Both the position numbers and the translations under genes were made by a program. The notes under the pieces were generated by a model. The model saw only the letters and a program-made list of their open reading frames with translations, was not told the origin of the DNA and did no database searches. DNA of 64,000 nucleotides. Origin: Roseibium suaedae. GTDB taxonomy: Bacteria; Pseudomonadota; Alphaproteobacteria; Rhizobiales; Stappiaceae. How positions within the stretch are numbered: position 1 is the first letter of the stretch; every line of letters starts with the position of its first letter. This document shows positions 8,527-17,188 of the stretch, in pieces. Location of the stretch: assembly GCF_900142725.1 (NCBI RefSeq), contig NZ_FRBW01000002.1, positions 310,001-374,000 of the forward strand, read 5' to 3'.

Positions 8527-9297
8527 TCAGGCCGCCAGAATGAGCGCTGCTGCGTCAAACTCGGAGCGCTTGTAGCGGCGCACTTGCGCGGCTTCCGCAT
8601 CCTGCCCCCAACGCTCGATGTTGAAATCCTCTTCAACATGCGCGGCCTGCCAGACGTCGTCCGCGCTCAGACGGCCCTCCGCAAGCGCCAGCGACAGAAC
8701 AGCAGAACCGGTCAGAGACGTGGCCGTGTGAAGGGCAGCAAGACGCAACGGCGACAGGGAACCGATGCGGGCACGATAAGCGGCAAGCAGAGCTTCCGGC
8801 TGCTCCTGATGCATGAGGCCCGCAATCAGAATGAACCGTCCGCCCAGCAGCTCTTCCGCCCAGGCAAGAACCGGGTCCCACAATTCGGTTTGACGGCGGC
8901 TCAGGCTCTCCGGATCATCCGCACGGTAGCAAAGGGCATCGGTGCCGCAGAACCTGGTGATGTCATCAGCCACTTCCGCAAACCGCACTGTGACCGCATC
9001 CTGCGCCGAGTTGGCAATGCGCGTAAGGGGCATGGTTGCCGGATTGATGACCTTTTCCTGCGCGTTCCATTCCGCAGCCATGGCATTGGCCACCGCTTCG
9101 AGCGGCACCGTCAGCTGCGCCCGCGAGGGGGTCTTCACCGGACGCCCGTCAAGATGAATGGCATAACCGCCCTCACACGCGACCGCAGCCGCTTCCTTGT
9201 AGAAGCGCTTGGGCAATTCGCGTCTGGACAGCTCGCGCGCCCGCTGTTCCGGGTCCCGCGCTGCGTCCTGTTCCAGGCTTTCCAGATAGTCGCGCAT
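8527..9297 (-). CDS. ATP12 family F1-ATPase assembly chaperone
   Basis: 256 residues. The segments RRELPKRFYKEAAAV, YAIHLDGRPVKTPSR and AAEWNAQEKVINPATMPLTR are diagnostic of the ATP12 family. In mitochondria ATP12 binds the F1 alpha subunit before assembly into F1-ATPase; alphaproteobacteria carry the ancestral gene, and its bacterial role is assumed to be the same. Its ATG (9297-9295) shares one base with the TGA of the HAD gene (TGATG), so the two are translationally coupled. The pairing of a HAD hydrolase and ATP12 is common in alphaproteobacteria. Confidence 0.93.
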   Translation of the reverse strand: MRDYLESLEQDAARDPEQRARELSRRELPKRFYKEAAAVACEGGYAIHLDGRPVKTPSRAQLTVPLEAVANAMAAEWNAQEKVINPATMPLTRIANSAQDAVTVRFAEVADDITRFCGTDALCYRADDPESLSRRQTELWDPVLAWAEELLGGRFILIAGLMHQEQPEALLAAYRARIGSLSPLRLAALHTATSLTGSAVLSLALAEGRLSADDVWQAAHVEEDFNIERWGQDAEAAQVRRYKRSEFDAAALILAA

Positions 9298-10001
9298 CAG
9301 ACTGTTTCCCTGTCCAGATTAGTATCAAAGAGGTTGCCGAAACCGGGCAAGGCTGCAAGCGCGCCGTCCAGCTCGTCGAAATGAGGGATCACCGCATGGG
9401 CACCTGCGGCGGCAAGCTGGCCGGCATCGTGGTAGCCCCAGGTCACGCCGATTGCAAAGACGCCGGCAGACCGGGCCATCTCCATGTCATAGGACGTGTC
9501 GCCAATCATCACCGTGCGGGACTTGTCCGCTCCGGTCTCGGACAGCGCCCGGAGGATCATATCAGGGTGAGGCTTTGAGGGGGACGTGTCTGCGGTCTGA
9601 ACCGTGACGAACCGTCCATGCAGGTCATGCACCTCGACCATGTGGTCGACACCGCGCCGGGCCTTGCCGGTCGCAACGCCGACCAGAACCTCATCCATGG
9701 CCGCCAGCCGGTCCAGTGCCTCGCGGGTGCCGGGATAAAGCGGATCATGATCCAGCCCGGCAGCTCTTCTGGAGATCTTGCTCGCCCGGTAGGCATCGCT
9801 CATGGCCCCGACCAGATGATGGTTCTCCGGTCCGACCAGTTTTGAAAAGGCCTCGTTCAGAGACAGACCGACGATGGAGAGACCCGTGCGCCGGTCCGGC
9901 ATCGGCAAGCCGACGGCGGCGAATCCCTCTTCGAGACCATGCAGAATGGTCTCCTGGCTGTCCACCAGCGTTCCGTCGCAATCGAAGATGACGAGATACA
10001 T
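9297..10001 (-). CDS. HAD-IA family hydrolase (phosphoglycolate phosphatase-like)
   Basis: 234 residues. Motif I is IFDCDGTLVDSQ near the N-terminus (nucleophile Asp7, acid Asp9), motif II is VGVATGKARRG around 110, and motif III/IV is MIGDTSYDMEMA around 165. A helical cap lies between motifs I and II, so it belongs to subclass I. It is a soluble Mg2+-dependent phosphatase, possibly acting on small phosphosugars; the substrate cannot be inferred. It is first gene of a two-gene unit with ATP12, overlapping it by one base. It could be annotated Gph, but true Gph function is unproven. Confidence 0.9.
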   Translation of the reverse strand: MYLVIFDCDGTLVDSQETILHGLEEGFAAVGLPMPDRRTGLSIVGLSLNEAFSKLVGPENHHLVGAMSDAYRASKISRRAAGLDHDPLYPGTREALDRLAAMDEVLVGVATGKARRGVDHMVEVHDLHGRFVTVQTADTSPSKPHPDMILRALSETGADKSRTVMIGDTSYDMEMARSAGVFAIGVTWGYHDAGQLAAAGAHAVIPHFDELDGALAALPGFGNLFDTNLDRETV

Positions 10002-10096
10002 GAAAACTCCAAAGCCAGCGCCCTTTTTGAAGGCGCGTCAGGTGCCGCATGTGGCCGGTTTTGCCCGCAAGGTCAAGGGCGGATGCGCTGCCGGCT

Positions 10097-10876
10097 TCAC
10101 TCCGGCTTGCGCGCCATGAAAAGCGTCCAGCGGTCCCTCTCGCGGATTTTGCCTTCCTGTGGCGCATGGCTCAGCACTTCGGCAATCAGTGTCTCGAGAT
10201 CGGTGTCATCCAGCTCATGAAGGAGAGAGCGGCCCGTCCGGTTCAGGAGGTCTTCTGCCAGGGCCTCACGACAGGAATAGATCTTGCGCGTCTCCCAGAG
10301 GGCGTGACACGCCAGCTCCTCAAAGCCTGCGGCCTTCAGCGAGGACTGAACCGTGTCCCTGTCCTGACGGCGGGAGACTTCCTTTTGCAGTAGATGCGGC
10401 AAGGCCTTGAAGAAATAGCCCCTGAGATGCTCCACCGATGCAGGCTGCAGAACATCCTCCATGGTCCGGTGCTGAATGAGAAAAAGCCCGCCCGGCTTCA
10501 GGACGCGCCAGGCTTCGTGAAAGGCTGGCATCAGGTCTTTGAGATGATGGATCAGCGCCCGCTCGAACACGATGTCAAAGGTGCCGCTTTCAAGCCCCGT
10601 CTCCTCCGCCCGCCCCTGCCGGAAGCAAATATTATCCAGGCCCGCCGATGTCTTCCGGGCCGTTGCGACCATCACCTGCGAGAAATCCACGCCCTCGACG
10701 GCCTCAGCGCCCAGCGCCTTCCAGGCCCGTGAATAGACCCCACCGCCGCAACCAATGTCCGCGACCCGCGCCCCTTCAGGCTCTGCAATCTGGATCATGG
10801 TGCTGGCCCACTCTTCTGGGGCCTCGCGCTTTGCATAGGTGTCCGCATTGCGCGGGGCATGAAAATCAATCGCCAT
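10097..10876 (-). CDS. Class I SAM-dependent methyltransferase
   Basis: 259 residues from ATG 10876, chosen because GGAGG (10882-10886) lies 5 bases upstream; a longer frame from 10951 has no such support. Motif I is VADIGCGGGVYSRAW (about residues 40-54), the SAM-binding loop. The later segments FDIVFERALIHHL and AWRVLKPGGLFLIQHR are motifs II/III of the UbiE/Methyltransf_11 type. The acceptor substrate is unknown. The Shine-Dalgarno lies inside the right arm of a 17-bp perfect inverted repeat (10883-10924), which suggests regulated expression. Its C-terminus ends FMARKPE. Confidence 0.88.
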   Translation of the reverse strand: MAIDFHAPRNADTYAKREAPEEWASTMIQIAEPEGARVADIGCGGGVYSRAWKALGAEAVEGVDFSQVMVATARKTSAGLDNICFRQGRAEETGLESGTFDIVFERALIHHLKDLMPAFHEAWRVLKPGGLFLIQHRTMEDVLQPASVEHLRGYFFKALPHLLQKEVSRRQDRDTVQSSLKAAGFEELACHALWETRKIYSCREALAEDLLNRTGRSLLHELDDTDLETLIAEVLSHAPQEGKIRERDRWTLFMARKPE

Positions 10877-10882
10877 AACTGC

Positions 10883-10924
10883 CTCCATCAAAATTGTATT
10901 CAGATGTATACAATTTTGATGGAG
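10883..10924 (-). promoter_or_regulatory. 17-bp perfect inverted repeat covering the methyltransferase ribosome binding site
   Basis: On the plus strand CTCCATCAAAATTGTAT (10883-10899) and ATACAATTTTGATGGAG (10908-10924) are exact reverse complements around the 8-base spacer TCAGATGT. In the minus-strand transcript the second arm would contain the GGAG Shine-Dalgarno of the methyltransferase, 5 bases before its ATG. It may be a dimeric repressor operator (the inner TTGTATnnnnnnnnATACAA resembles TetR/GntR/MarR-type sites) or an RNA hairpin that hides the ribosome binding site. I cannot choose between these from sequence. Confidence 0.7.
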
Positions 10925-10987
10925 TCGTCCACCCTGTGGGTCCAGCCACAATTCATCTCGTCAAGGATGGAAAACCGCGGGAAGCGC

Positions 10988-11335
10988 TCAGCCCTTGAAG
11001 ACGAAAGCCGCGCCAGCGGCAATCAGGGCAAAGCCGATCGCGTGGTTCCAGGTCAGGCTTTCCTTCAGCCACAAGACCGAAAATCCGGCAAAGACCACCA
11101 GCGTGATCACTTCCTGCATGGTCTTGAGCTGGGCCGCCGAGTAGACCGTGCTGCCCAGTCGATTGGCAGGAACAGCCAGGCAATACTCAAAGAAGGCAAT
11201 GCCCCAGCTGACCAGGACGACCAGCGCCAGCGATACCCCCTTGTGCTTGAGGTGCCCGTACCAGGCAAAGGTCATGAACACGTTGGAAGCCACCAGCAGC
11301 AGCGGCGGCAGAAAGAAAGCCATGGATTGCGGCAT
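10988..11335 (-). CDS. DMT-like small membrane protein (DUF486)
   Basis: About 115 residues from ATG 11335. The longer frame from 11395 adds a non-hydrophobic stretch unlike the family; ATG 11323 is an alternative. There are four hydrophobic helices. The markers SNVFMTFAWYGHLK near the N-terminus and LGSTVYSAAQLKTMQEVITL in the middle identify the DUF486 family, related to half-size drug/metabolite (DMT/EamA) transporters. It sits in the inner membrane; the substrate is unknown. It lies upstream of the methyltransferase on the same strand, separated by the inverted repeat, so the two may or may not be co-transcribed. Confidence 0.85.
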   Translation of the reverse strand: MPQSMAFFLPPLLLVASNVFMTFAWYGHLKHKGVSLALVVLVSWGIAFFEYCLAVPANRLGSTVYSAAQLKTMQEVITLVVFAGFSVLWLKESLTWNHAIGFALIAAGAAFVFKG

Positions 11336-11645
11336 CTGAAACCCGGATCTGGGAGGGACTGCGAACCAGCCTCTGCTGAAAGAGGCTGCCTGCAAGATGC
11401 AGTAGATAAGATATCCAGCAACAAAGGAAAGCTGTTTCTTGGACCTTAAATTTGCAGGTGTTCAAGAAGGTCAGCACAGGAACGAACAGAGGTTTGACAC
11501 AAGCTGTTCAGCATGGCTGAGGCTGTCATCAGAGCACAACGCACACGAAATGAAATGCATAGACACACTCAGCAACTATAACTTGCCGAACCACCCTTCT
11601 TTCCCGATACTGTTTGCGAAACCAGATTACTGGGGGTGAATCGAC
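11336..11645. other. Intergenic region between divergent DUF486 and autotransporter genes
   Basis: 310 bp without a supported gene; it should hold both promoters. A TTGACA occurs at 11494-11499 but has no good -10 at 16-18 bases. TATAAC occurs just before 11585 without a matching -35. GGGGGTG directly before ATG 11646 is the autotransporter ribosome binding site. Confidence 0.5.
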
Positions 11646-14114
11646 ATGCCGGTCAGAATCCGCACCAGACAAAGCCCCAAACACCATTCCCTGCTCGGCC
11701 CCGGGCTGGCAGCGATGATGGTCAGCCTGTCGGTGCCGGAAGCTCTGGCTGCCAGCTGCAAGAATGACGGCGGCCTGGCCTTTCTCGGAAAAAACCGGGC
11801 TGATACCCGTTCGGTCTGGATTTCGGGAACCACCGGCGGTGATTTCAGGCTGGATGCAGCGCAGGGCAATCAGACCGTAGACACCTGGTCACTCTCCAGC
11901 AGAGGCCTGCACCTATCCGTGTCGCCTGTGGTCTCGAACGGGAACGGTGGCACCCATAAGCTCTACAGTCTGGATGGTGGCAAGGATTGCCTGCTGGACA
12001 CCCAGAACCAGAAGCGAGACTTTCACCTTCCCGACAACATCAAGCCCCCCGGCTTGATCAAACCTCCGATCGGCCATCTGTTTCCGGATTTTGCGCGACC
12101 CACTCCCCCTATTGGCTTGATCCCACCATCAGGCGTCATGCCGACACGGCCAACCCTGCCAGGAGGGCCCGGTACCGTGACACCGCCCATCGGAACACTG
12201 CCGCCGACTGGCGCGATGCCGACAAGACCGGGAGCGCCGGGAACAGTGTCCCCACCGATTGCCACGCTGCCCCCATCAGGCGTCATGCCGACACGGCCCA
12301 CGCGGCCGGGAGGGCCCGGCGCCGTGACGCCGCCCATCGGAACACTGCCTCCGACTGGCGCGATGCCCACAAGACCGGGAGCACCCGGCACAGTATCTCC
12401 GCCGATTGCCGTTCTCCCGCCAACCGGCGTCATGCCAACACGGCCAACCCTGCCAGGAGGGCCCGGTACCGTGACACCGCCCATCGGAACACTGCCCCCG
12501 ACCGGCGTACTGCCCACAAGACCGGGAGCACCCGGCACAGTATCCCCGCCAATTGCCACGCTGCCCCCATCAGGCGTCATGCCGACACGGCCTCCCTTGC
12601 CGGCAGCACCTGGCACCGTGACGCCGCCCATCGGAACACTGCCTCCGACTGGCGCGATGCCCACAAGACCGGGAGCACCCGGCACAGTATCCCCTCCAAT
12701 TGCCACGCTGCCCCCATCAGGCGTCATGCCGACACGGCCAACCCTGCCAGGAGGGCCCGATACCGTGACACCGCCCATCGGAACACTGCCGCCGACTGGC
12801 GCGATGCCGACAAGACCGGGAGCGCCCGGAACAGTATCTCCGCCGATTGCCAGGTTGCCACCATCAGGCGTCATGCCGACACGGCCTCCCTTGCCGGCAG
12901 CACCTGGCACCGTGACGCCGCCCATCGGAACACTGCCGCCAACAGGCGCAATGCCGACAAGACCCGGAGCGCCCGGCACAGTGTCCCCACCGATTTCCGT
13001 TCTGCCACCAACTGGCGTCATGCCAACTAGACCGGGCCGGCCAGATAGACCGGGCGGCGTAACGCCCCCAATCGGCCCGGCTCCGCCCGACCATCAGCGC
13101 CCGGCCCGCCCGGGTCTGCCGGAAGGATATGTGCCGGTCTACCGGACCGATGGACAACTCGCAGGCTATTGCATCGATCCTCGTTCCCTCGATGAAGCCT
13201 CTTCAGCAGACGAAGTCCAAGCCATCTGCCGAAGAGAGGATCTGATGGCAGCAGGCAGGCTGCAAGAACAGGACGACGTGCCCCTTACGATGGCACGCGA
13301 TCTGATCGAACCCAGCCGTTGGAATGCCTGGACACAGGTGACCGGCCTAACAAGCAACGACCAGCGCTTCGGACGGGACTTTCAAACTCTTTCCGGCTCA
13401 GCCGCCTTCGGGATCGACCGCAAGCTCACGGAGAACCTTGTCGCGGGATTTTCCCTGACACTGGAAAGCACCAAGACGGACGGGTTCAATTCCAACCTGC
13501 GGATCGACACCCAAGGGTTTGAAGTCGGGCCTTACGTTGCCATGCGTCTGTCGCAACATTGGGCCGTCGATGGATCACTCAGCTATGGCTACGCGACCAA
13601 CGAAAATGAGCTACTGGTGCTTGATGGCAACTACAGCAGCCATCAGTTTGGCGCGAGTTTCAGCCTTCACGGCCAATATGCCCTCGATGATTTTCAGATC
13701 CGTCCCAAGGCGACCCTGACCTTCAACCGGGTATTTTCGGAAGGATACGACCTTTCCGGAACGATCCTGAACCAGACAATCGCCATTCCAATCGATGGAA
13801 ATGCCGCCTCGCTCGGAACCCTCGAGCTCACAACGGAAATCAGCCGGCAATTCGACCTGGGAGACGGGAAGTTCCTCCAGCCCTATCTGGAAGCGGGCGC
13901 AGTCTATGAATATCTGCGCGCCAATGATGGGAAGATTCTTGATGGCAACCTGCATCAGGTCACCCCTTCGCCCTGGAGTTTTTCCCTGCAGGCGGGCGCA
14001 ACAGCTCTGCTTGCGCAGAATGTCAGCCTGGATGCAAAGGGCGGTTACATGAGCTTTGGCCAGAATGGCCTTGATGTCTGGGAAGGTGAATTGCGGGTGG
14101 CAATCGGCTTCTGA
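11646..14114 (+). CDS. Autotransporter-type outer membrane protein with Pro-rich tandem repeats
   Basis: 822 residues in four parts. First, a signal peptide of about 35 residues ending VPEALA before ASCKNDG. Second, an N-terminal domain to about 155 with two cysteines. Third, a proline/threonine/glycine-rich array (about 158-480) of alternating 23- and 26-residue units with the cores TPPIGTLPPTGAMPTRP and SPPIATLPPSGVMPTRP. Fourth, a short linker and a C-terminal autotransporter beta-barrel (about 555-822) rich in amphipathic strands and ending VAIGF, with the aromatic C-terminal residue needed for outer membrane insertion. It probably exposes a rigid Pro-rich stalk at the cell surface. A GGGGGTG site precedes ATG 11646. 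It converges with an AraC regulator 7 bp downstream. The passenger has no enzyme motif; the function (adhesion, surface structure) is unproven. Confidence 0.85.
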   Translation: MPVRIRTRQSPKHHSLLGPGLAAMMVSLSVPEALAASCKNDGGLAFLGKNRADTRSVWISGTTGGDFRLDAAQGNQTVDTWSLSSRGLHLSVSPVVSNGNGGTHKLYSLDGGKDCLLDTQNQKRDFHLPDNIKPPGLIKPPIGHLFPDFARPTPPIGLIPPSGVMPTRPTLPGGPGTVTPPIGTLPPTGAMPTRPGAPGTVSPPIATLPPSGVMPTRPTRPGGPGAVTPPIGTLPPTGAMPTRPGAPGTVSPPIAVLPPTGVMPTRPTLPGGPGTVTPPIGTLPPTGVLPTRPGAPGTVSPPIATLPPSGVMPTRPPLPAAPGTVTPPIGTLPPTGAMPTRPGAPGTVSPPIATLPPSGVMPTRPTLPGGPDTVTPPIGTLPPTGAMPTRPGAPGTVSPPIARLPPSGVMPTRPPLPAAPGTVTPPIGTLPPTGAMPTRPGAPGTVSPPISVLPPTGVMPTRPGRPDRPGGVTPPIGPAPPDHQRPARPGLPEGYVPVYRTDGQLAGYCIDPRSLDEASSADEVQAICRREDLMAAGRLQEQDDVPLTMARDLIEPSRWNAWTQVTGLTSNDQRFGRDFQTLSGSAAFGIDRKLTENLVAGFSLTLESTKTDGFNSNLRIDTQGFEVGPYVAMRLSQHWAVDGSLSYGYATNENELLVLDGNYSSHQFGASFSLHGQYALDDFQIRPKATLTFNRVFSEGYDLSGTILNQTIAIPIDGNAASLGTLELTTEISRQFDLGDGKFLQPYLEAGAVYEYLRANDGKILDGNLHQVTPSPWSFSLQAGATALLAQNVSLDAKGGYMSFGQNGLDVWEGELRVAIGF
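12117..13080 (+). repeat. In-frame tandem repeat array, 147-bp higher-order unit
   Basis: About thirteen half-units alternate between 69 bp (23 residues, ending RPGAP) and 78 bp (26 residues, ending LPGGP or LPAAP), giving a 147-bp period. Copies spaced by multiples of 147 are almost identical: the TLPGGP units near 12131 and 12719 are 588 bp (4 x 147) apart, and the PLPAAP units near 12592 and 12886 are 294 bp apart. This points to recent expansion by slippage or recombination, so repeat number probably varies between strains. Confidence 0.9.
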
Positions 14115-14121
14115 TCAGACC

Positions 14122-15165
14122 TCAGGCAGCCTGAAGCCGTGACAGCCAGTCAACGAAGGTTCCATCCGAAGTCTGGCCAGACTCCGCACCGGGCAGCTGG
14201 GCATATTTGACTTCGCTCGGGTTGACGCCGTAGCGATCCCGGAACTGGCGGCTGAAGGCCGGCATGTTGGTGAAGCCAAAGTCATAGGCGACGGAACTGA
14301 TCAGCTTGCGCTCGCCGGACTTCAGCAGGGCACTGCGGCAAGCTGCAAGACGGCGCGTCTTGATATAGGTCGCGACACCGCCGTGAGGCTCGAAAAGATA
14401 ATAGAGATTGCGCCGGGACAGGCCGAGCTGGGCGCAGATCATGTCCGGGGACAGATCCGGCGACTTCAGATTTTCGGCAATGAACCGCCGGACCCTGTCG
14501 AATTGCACGGCCGTGATGGGCGCGCGCGCTGCCTCGAGTGTCGCTGGTGTCTGGCGCACCATGGCGCGCACCAATGATCCGAGCGCATCATTGACCGCAG
14601 CCGCATCCATGACTGTCAGGGTGTCGGCCCTCTTCTTCACTGTCAGGATGAAATCAACGATGATCTGGGACATAGGTCCTTTCACGCTCAGCTGGGAAGC
14701 CCGGTCCAGTTCTTCGGCAATGTCCCAATAATCGTCCCGGCTGAAGAACAGGCTCGAATAGCTCGCGGCCTCAAGCTTTCCGGCGAAAGGCATCGCATAG
14801 GAATACATGGCAAGATCCCCTGCCCCGACATTGAAGCCGCGCTGATCGCTGTTGACGGCAATGCTGCCATCCGTGACGACGCCCAGGCACCAGTGATCGA
14901 GCCGAGACCGGCGGATCGCTTCATCATTGTAATTGATGATGAGTGGCGGGAAGTCATAATTGCACATGACGACCTGACCGAGCTGATAGAGTTCGGCGCT
15001 GGCAACGAACCCTTCTTTGCGCTCCCCTACGGTCTCAAGGTCGGCCATGCCCATATTGAAGCCGCACCAGGCATCGAATTGCTCATGCTGACTGAAATTC
15101 TCCGTCGAGAATTTCATGCCAGGAATTGCCCGCGCCTCAGGCGCTTTCGAGCCACGCTCTTCCAT
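14122..15165 (-). CDS. AraC family transcriptional regulator
   Basis: 347 residues. The N-terminal half (about 20-215) looks like an AraC-binding-like domain of the type found with AraC/XylS regulators. The C-terminal part (about 235-335) has the double helix-turn-helix: SPDMICAQLGLSRRNLYYLF and then ISSVAYDFGFTNMPAFSRQF, followed by the RYGVNPSEVK motif. It should be a cytoplasmic DNA-binding regulator responding to an unknown small molecule. It converges on the autotransporter gene, with only 7 bp between the two stop codons, so it is not in that gene's operon; its target is unknown. ATG 15165 is used; ATG 15117 (MKFSTENF) is possible. Confidence 0.92.
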   Translation of the reverse strand: MEERGSKAPEARAIPGMKFSTENFSQHEQFDAWCGFNMGMADLETVGERKEGFVASAELYQLGQVVMCNYDFPPLIINYNDEAIRRSRLDHWCLGVVTDGSIAVNSDQRGFNVGAGDLAMYSYAMPFAGKLEAASYSSLFFSRDDYWDIAEELDRASQLSVKGPMSQIIVDFILTVKKRADTLTVMDAAAVNDALGSLVRAMVRQTPATLEAARAPITAVQFDRVRRFIAENLKSPDLSPDMICAQLGLSRRNLYYLFEPHGGVATYIKTRRLAACRSALLKSGERKLISSVAYDFGFTNMPAFSRQFRDRYGVNPSEVKYAQLPGAESGQTSDGTFVDWLSRLQAA

Positions 15166-15555
15166 ACTCTCGTATTACCCCGATAAATTCGCCCACCAGG
15201 CACCCTTCCTCTGGACCCGTTTCTTTGGTCGCGAGGAGCACGACTTGCCCTAAGTCATGCGGTTTTCTGACAATGCCTGAAGATAGGAAGATGCCAGAAA
15301 CAACAGGAGAAAGACAACTTCTGCGTTGCACGAATATGAAGCAGACGCGGCCAATTCCGGAGCGGTTGCCTTTTTCACGCAAACATTTTCGTGAAAGAGG
15401 CGGAAAACCGGTCAGGTAACCAGGATCAAGATCCTGCCCCAGAACAACGGAGCCCAGCCCCAGCCACTTGAATCAATCTCTCAGGAACAAGAAAAAGCCT
15501 TTTATAGACAACACCTTGAACACAGAATCGGAATCAACCCGAGAAGTCCTGTCAG
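15166..15555. other. Intergenic region upstream of the AraC gene
   Basis: About 390 bp with no supported gene in any frame. It should contain the AraC-gene promoter reading left. I see no convincing -35/-10 pair and no RNA element in it. Confidence 0.4.
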
Positions 15556-15586
15556 AAAAAAGGCCGGAGAGATCACCCCTCCGGCC
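15556..15586 (-). terminator. Intrinsic terminator of the RluA-family gene
   Basis: GGCCGGAG (15562-15569) pairs with CTCCGGCC (15579-15586). On the minus strand the stem is followed directly by TTTTTT (15561-15556). It lies 6 bp beyond the stop codon of the pseudouridine synthase gene. Confidence 0.85.
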
Positions 15587-15592
15587 CTTGTC

Positions 15593-16612
15593 TCAGCGCT
15601 TGGCGAGATCCTCATCCGGCTCATCCGTGTCCGGATCATAGTCGGTGGTGTCGAAGCCAAGGAGATTCCAGGTCTGCTGCATGTGGGGCGGCAGGGGAGC
15701 GGAGACATCAATCATGCCATGTCCGGACGGATGCGGGATGACGATCCGGCGGGCAAGCAGATGCAGCCGGTTCTGAATGCCGCCGGGCAGCTCCCAGTTC
15801 TCGATGTTGAAATACTTGTCGTCCCCGATGATCGGATGGCCGATATGGGCCGCATGGGCACGCAGCTGGTGCGTGCGGCCGGTCACCGGTTTCAGGGTCA
15901 CCCAGGAAAGCTTCTGGGCTGACTGCTCGAACACCGAGTAGATCGAGACAGCATGCTGGGCGCTGTCTTCGCCATGACGGGCAACCTTCATCCGCTCCTC
16001 GCCCTCGTCGCGGGCCAGATAGGTGGAGATGCGGCCCTGCTTCGGCTTGGGGACACCGGCCAGCATCGCCCAGTAGATCTTGCGCGTGTTGCGATGGCGG
16101 AAGGACTTGGTCAGCTCCTGGGCTGCCAGACGGGTCTTGGCGACCAGAATGATGCCGGACGTTTCCCGGTCGAGCCGGTGGACGAGACGAGGCTTATTGC
16201 CCTTCTTGTCGGTGAAAGCATCCAACATTCCATCCAGATGGCGCTTCAGCCCGGACCCGCCCTGTACGGCCAGACCGGCGGGCTTGTTCAGCACCATCAC
16301 CTGGCTGTCCTCGTAGAGCATCATGCCTTCGATGGCCGCCCGGTCGCTCTCGACCAGCTTGGTCGATTTCGGCTTGGCGTTCTTCTTGTCATCCGCAGGC
16401 AGCTCAATGCCCAACGGCGGAATGCGCACGATCTGGCCATTGGCGAGGCGGGTGTTGGTTTCCGCCCGCTTGCCGTCCACGCGCACCTGTCCGGTCCGCA
16501 GCAGCTTCTGCAGATGGCCGAAGCCGAGCCCCGGGAAATGGACCTTGAACCAACGGTCGAGGCGCATGCCCGCCTCATCGGCGATCACTTGTTTCTGTTC
16601 AATACCGGACAT
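15593..16612 (-). CDS. RluA family 23S rRNA pseudouridine synthase
   Basis: 339 residues from ATG 16612 (MSGIEQKQVIADEAGMRLDR), preceded by a GAGAG site; the open frame runs further up to 16744 without family similarity. An S4 RNA-binding domain occupies about 15-75 (RLDRWFKVHFPGLGFGHLQ, then GQVRVDGKR). The catalytic domain carries HRLDRETSG with the catalytic Asp148. Enzymes of the RluC/RluD branch convert uridines in 23S rRNA to pseudouridine. The S4 plus catalytic layout and the neighbouring crcB fit RluC best, but the target positions are inferred. Its own terminator follows. Confidence 0.92.
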   Translation of the reverse strand: MSGIEQKQVIADEAGMRLDRWFKVHFPGLGFGHLQKLLRTGQVRVDGKRAETNTRLANGQIVRIPPLGIELPADDKKNAKPKSTKLVESDRAAIEGMMLYEDSQVMVLNKPAGLAVQGGSGLKRHLDGMLDAFTDKKGNKPRLVHRLDRETSGIILVAKTRLAAQELTKSFRHRNTRKIYWAMLAGVPKPKQGRISTYLARDEGEERMKVARHGEDSAQHAVSIYSVFEQSAQKLSWVTLKPVTGRTHQLRAHAAHIGHPIIGDDKYFNIENWELPGGIQNRLHLLARRIVIPHPSGHGMIDVSAPLPPHMQQTWNLLGFDTTDYDPDTDEPDEDLAKR

Positions 16613-16762
16613 CAGATTTCTCTCGGGCGCCTCAAAAGGCGCGTCTCGCAGTGTGTGGCACAGTGCCCCTGCGCAATTTGTCCCCGCGTATAGGCGTAAA
16701 TGCGCAAATTTGGAAGCCCTTCCCGCAGGAACAGGACCCGCCACCTCAACAAGGTGCCCTGT

Positions 16763-17146
16763 TCAGGCCGCCAGATGGCGCATGATCTGCAGCCCGGCAA
16801 AGACCGCCGCCAGCGAGACAATCACCGACAGGGCGATGTAACCCAGGGCCAATTCCCATTGCCCCCGCTCCCAGAGCACTGCCGTGTCCAGCGAGAAAGA
16901 CGAGAAGGTCGTGAAGCCGCCCAGAAAGCCGGTGGCAAACAGCAGCCGGATGTCCTGCGCATGGGGAATGTCGTGACGGGCCAGAAAGCCAATGAACAGG
17001 CCCATGATCAGGGAACCGGCCACATTGACCGTCAAGGTGCCATAGGGAAATCCGGGACCGAATGTCCGAAGCGCCAGAAGGCCGACCAGATGGCGCCCCC
17101 CTGCCCCGAAACCGCCACCCAGCATGACGAGAAAGAGATGTTTCAT
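16763..17146 (-). CDS. crcB: Fluoride efflux channel CrcB/Fluc
   Basis: 127 residues with four transmembrane helices. The family signatures are GGGFGAGGRH near the N-terminus, FPYGTLTVNVAGSLIMG around residues 33-49 and the pore segment GFLGGFTTFSSFSLD around 73-87, which holds the conserved Phe/Thr/Ser track. Fluc proteins form dual-topology dimers that export F-. It is transcribed leftward ahead of the RluA gene and 42 bp after the first sterol desaturase paralog. No crcB-motif fluoride riboswitch is visible in that short gap. Confidence 0.95.
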   Translation of the reverse strand: MKHLFLVMLGGGFGAGGRHLVGLLALRTFGPGFPYGTLTVNVAGSLIMGLFIGFLARHDIPHAQDIRLLFATGFLGGFTTFSSFSLDTAVLWERGQWELALGYIALSVIVSLAAVFAGLQIMRHLAA

Positions 17147-17188
17147 GCAGGCAGCCTATCCATCCTCGTGTCCGGCATCCAGAGAGAT

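Noticed and set aside
11494..11522. TTGACA as the autotransporter promoter
   Set aside because: No acceptable -10 hexamer at 16-18 bases.
11987..13030. Open frames of over 330 residues on both strands of the repeat array
   Set aside because: The 147-bp period is a multiple of three, so every frame without a stop in one unit stays open; only the frame with signal peptide and beta-barrel is real.
12117..13080. CRISPR-like array
   Set aside because: Units are coding, contiguous and similar over their whole length; there are no unique spacers and no cas genes.
17147..17188. Fluoride riboswitch before crcB
   Set aside because: The gap is only 42 bp and has no crcB-motif core.
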